In this document: positions 5,554 to 8,272 of the stretch, in pieces
Layout: every line of letters begins with the position of its first letter
Numbering within the stretch: position 1 is the first letter of the stretch
Assembly: GCA_020630355.1 (NCBI GenBank)
Contig: JAHDBO010000082.1
Coordinates: 1-8,272 of the forward strand
DNA from: Saprospiraceae bacterium
Lineage (GTDB): Bacteria > Bacteroidota > Bacteroidia > Chitinophagales > Saprospiraceae
Length of the DNA stretch: 8,272 nt
Direction: 5' to 3'
Program-made: the position numbers and the translations under genes
Notes under the pieces: generated by a model
Seen by the model: the letters and a program-made list of their open reading frames with translations, nothing else
The model's database searches: none
Told to the model about the DNA's origin: nothing

Positions 5554-8272
5554 CTAAAAAGTTGCACGAACAGACGCTCGCCCCGTATGAACCGTTCTGG
5601 CTTCCCCCGTTTTCCTCCCTTCATAAGTGATGCTCATCAATATATTTTGTGCGATTCGCCTATCCAATGTCAGATTCCAAAGGTAATTCCTTCCATTCTG
5701 CAAACCATTCAATAGGGCAAACTGTACGGGCGTATTCGTTGGGCCATCATAGCTTACTTCTACATAAGATGCTTTTAAACGAAAAGAAGAAGTTGCCGCT
5801 TGATTATAAGTCAATTCCAGACTAAAATCTTGGTTAACCGCAGTTTCCTCCGCCCCGATTTGATTGGTATTGTCCGTATATTCATAACTTAAAATCCCCC
5901 TGAAAGTCGTGTTCAAAAAATAAGTCAACCTTGGTTTTAATTGCCAATATCGAATGGTATAATCCCGATTATTAAAAAATTCGGAGTCCGAAGACCGCTT
6001 TCCTTGTGCTACCTCCATTTGCCAATTCCATTTCTTGCTAATCGACCATCTTGCCTTTAGAAACTGCTCCGCTCGTTCTCGTTGTTCAAAACCAGTCGTC
6101 AATATAGAACGGTTGGCGTTGTCAAACATCCCGATTTGTAGGTCATATTTCGGGTCAGCTCGATTGAAATAAATGGTGTTGCGTATATTGGCAGAACTCG
6201 ACACCAGTGCGGAATCAGCAACCGTCAATTGAAAAGGGTTCCAAGGAAGGATTTCGTCCGCCTCTTGGGTTTTTCTTGTAATTCTTATCGTCGATTGTGA
6301 TGAAAAACGATTCAAAAACTGCTGCCATCTTGTTTTGGCTTTACGCCAAATTTGCTTGGGATTCAGCCGAACGATTTGGCTATATTGCACCGAATTGGTT
6401 CTTATAAATTCATTATTAAACAAAGGCACCCGAACATATAAAGCAGAATCTTGAAACGGTGCAATTTCAAATTCATTGATTTCTTGTTCGCCATTGCTGT
6501 TGTAATCAATCCAAGTGTAGACGCCTTGCCCAGGGTTCACTTCTTGATAGACGAACTCTCGCCGAGGCTCTTGCCCCGACGACAACTGATAATTGACCGT
6601 AGAACGAACCGCTCCCTTCCAGAGATTAAGATTGTGGTCGATTCGTCCTAGATAAGTCGCTTGTGCTTGTTGGTCAGATAGCGTTTCCTCTACGATTTCT
6701 AATTCCCGATAAGTGAAATTCCATTTCAAAGAAGAGGCTTTTTTGAGTCGCCAATCCCCATTCAAATTGACCTCATTGGCTATGGTATTATTTAGAAATT
6801 CCTGTCCAACTGGGGCATAATCGTAGCGCTGCCGATAATCCATGTTGAAGCGTAGGGATTTGTTCACAGGCCATTCTAGATAAGCCTTATATAAATCATA
6901 ATAGAAACTATTGCTTTGTAAGGTATCCTGGGCAATCCCCCTCCGACTGTTTTGTTCCCGCTCTCCATAAACGCCAAGTTTAAGCTGGTTCAGCTTCAGG
7001 AAACGTTTTGAAACGTCGATTTTCGGTCTAAAGAAAAGGCTGTTTTCTGCTAAGCTTACAATATCGACCCAAGAGCCAATTGCCGTTATTTTCCAATTGT
7101 CCCTATCCAATTTGGCTTGTACCAAATGTTGGAATCCATCATAAATGGAATCTTGCAAAAAAGTACCAAAATCATAGCTCAGTTCACCCAAGCTAGGACG
7201 AACAATGCTAAAGCCAACATTCCCCAAATGTTCATTGCGTTGCGTAGCGTTGGTATTCACGTTCCAATCCCTCACAAATTCTGGTTTTCGATAAGGATTC
7301 AAAGGTAAAAAGCGGTCTTGTTTAAACTCATAACTCCCTCTTATATCCAAGTAAAGCGGCTTCACTTGGGCTTGGAGACTATCGACATCCTCTTCTTCTA
7401 GTAGTTTGGGTACCTTTCGGGAAATATTGAAGCGTTGTTCAAAACCTAGATTGAAAGCCAGCCCTGCATCGTCTTCATCATCAATCGAAGAAAATCGGTT
7501 AATGTCATTGCGACTAATCGCTCCCTCCATATTTATCTTGCCTGTTTTTCCGATTTTATAAGTCGCTCCTAGGGCGTACATTTGTTTTAGTTCGGGCGCA
7601 ATCAGGCGAATCACAGGCATAAAATCACCTTGCAAAGTACCGTCGGCAAGTGGAGCGACCCACTCGTAGACCCGACCGTTAGCAGCTGAAAAAGATTGTC
7701 TATAAAAGCCATTATTTTCACCTACAAAAGAAAACCGAGCAGTGGCCTCAGCTAAACTTTCATTGGGCTCATAGACCAAGACGGTATCAGCAATTGTGAC
7801 GCCGTTCTGCACATAGGTCGTATCATTAAGAACATAACCTATCCTCCCTGCCCCTTCTTCAAAATTCTGGATGCCAGAGCCAAAGGCATTGGCAATATTA
7901 TCGCCAGCAGCAGCTAGATTTTGTCGGTCACTGTCCGTTAATTCTTGCTGTATAGAGGATGTTTTAGAATCTTGTTCTGAATACAAATTAAATCGGATAT
8001 CCCAGTTCTTGACCGAATATTCTGAATCAAAAGCATATAGTGAGCGGGTATAGTTTTGGTCAGAATATTCAAATTCGACGATAATCCGAATATCCTTGGT
8101 CATCAGGCGGTTTGGGGTGAAACTAATTTCCCCTCTGTTGTAATCAATCACATAGTCTTCTTCCAATCCCCTCGTCAATAAAACCCCATCCATATACACT
8201 TTCTCCGTGCCTGCTAAGACGATGACAAAGCGTTCTCCATCTGCGCCCCTCAATTGATAAGGCCCTTGATTC
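5554..8272 (-). CDS. Large outer-membrane beta-barrel-like protein, 5' end outside the window
   Basis: The frame is open to the right edge, so only the C-terminal 905 residues are visible and the true start lies beyond 8272. Numbering here begins at the first whole codon (8271-8269). Residues about 1-75 form a beta-rich domain with GTEKVYMDG, VIDYNRGEISFT and RIIVEFEYSDQNY, a pattern shared by large Bacteroidota and Chlorobi surface proteins (SprA has similar segments). Then come GDFMPVIRLIAP (215-226) and an acidic FSSIDDEDDAG (260-270). From about 230 onward there are many alternating polar/aromatic strands typical of an outer-membrane barrel. The C-terminus reads YEGRKTG, VHTGR and ends in Phe905, fitting a barrel-assembly signal. 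A loop at 589-600 (DNA 6472-6507) has EF-hand spacing. I recognise the family type but not a function; transport, adhesion or secretion are all possible. hslR follows after 42 nt. Confidence 0.85.
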   Translation of the reverse strand, partial: NQGPYQLRGADGERFVIVLAGTEKVYMDGVLLTRGLEEDYVIDYNRGEISFTPNRLMTKDIRIIVEFEYSDQNYTRSLYAFDSEYSVKNWDIRFNLYSEQDSKTSSIQQELTDSDRQNLAAAGDNIANAFGSGIQNFEEGAGRIGYVLNDTTYVQNGVTIADTVLVYEPNESLAEATARFSFVGENNGFYRQSFSAANGRVYEWVAPLADGTLQGDFMPVIRLIAPELKQMYALGATYKIGKTGKINMEGAISRNDINRFSSIDDEDDAGLAFNLGFEQRFNISRKVPKLLEEEDVDSLQAQVKPLYLDIRGSYEFKQDRFLPLNPYRKPEFVRDWNVNTNATQRNEHLGNVGFSIVRPSLGELSYDFGTFLQDSIYDGFQHLVQAKLDRDNWKITAIGSWVDIVSLAENSLFFRPKIDVSKRFLKLNQLKLGVYGEREQNSRRGIAQDTLQSNSFYYDLYKAYLEWPVNKSLRFNMDYRQRYDYAPVGQEFLNNTIANEVNLNGDWRLKKASSLKWNFTYRELEIVEETLSDQQAQATYLGRIDHNLNLWKGAVRSTVNYQLSSGQEPRREFVYQEVNPGQGVYTWIDYNSNGEQEINEFEIAPFQDSALYVRVPLFNNEFIRTNSVQYSQIVRLNPKQIWRKAKTRWQQFLNRFSSQSTIRITRKTQEADEILPWNPFQLTVADSALVSSSANIRNTIYFNRADPKYDLQIGMFDNANRSILTTGFEQRERAEQFLKARWSISKKWNWQMEVAQGKRSSDSEFFNNRDYTIRYWQLKPRLTYFLNTTFRGILSYEYTDNTNQIGAEETAVNQDFSLELTYNQAATSSFRLKASYVEVSYDGPTNTPVQFALLNGLQNGRNYLWNLTLDRRIAQNILMSITYEGRKTGEARTVHTGRASVRATF

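Noticed and set aside
8251..8253. TTG on the - strand as the start of the outer-membrane protein
   Set aside because: The frame stays open to the window edge (upstream residues NQGPYQ), the protein has no signal peptide here, and the codon falls inside a conserved beta-rich domain.

Overview
The window looks like chromosomal DNA from a member of the phylum Bacteroidota. The main evidence is a 289-residue primary sigma factor that lacks region 1.1 and starts with the N-terminus typical of that phylum. Several gene fronts carry the Bacteroidota promoter pattern (TTG/TTTG, about 18-20 nt, TAnnTTTG), and Shine-Dalgarno sequences are mostly weak or absent. Other supporting features are a lipocalin-like lipoprotein and a very large, aromatic-rich outer-membrane protein of a type common in this phylum. 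A futalosine hydrolase points to the futalosine route of menaquinone synthesis, which suggests a Cytophagia- or Saprospiria-type lineage rather than Bacteroidales or Flavobacteriia. That finer placement is inference.

Left to right on the + strand: an AT-rich leader with a promoter and small repeats (1-204); rpoD (205-1074); a textbook intrinsic terminator (1091-1130); a long-form glyceraldehyde-3-phosphate dehydrogenase (1276-2727); a well-matched promoter (2754-2783) and thioredoxin reductase trxB (2815-3759); a promoter whose -7 box begins on the trxB stop codon; and futalosine hydrolase mqnB (3823-4497), which overlaps a small lipoprotein gene (4494-4874) by 4 nt. A 229-nt gap follows, holding a perfect palindrome, a possible promoter, a small hairpin and a strong terminator; it may encode a small RNA or be a structured 3' UTR. 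On the - strand, read right to left, the 3' 905 codons of a large outer-membrane protein gene enter from the right edge (8272-5554). They are followed after 42 nt by an S4-domain Hsp15-like gene, hslR (5511-5104), which converges on the lipoprotein gene.

The genes are mainly housekeeping: transcription initiation, central carbon metabolism, thiol redox balance, quinone synthesis and stalled-ribosome rescue. They do not form one obvious pathway. The two likely co-transcribed pairs are mqnB with the lipoprotein gene, and the outer-membrane protein gene with hslR. I see no insertion sequence, CRISPR array, tRNA, rRNA or phage signature. The least explained parts are the outer-membrane protein of unknown function, with an EF-hand-like loop, and the structured 4946-5090 gap.
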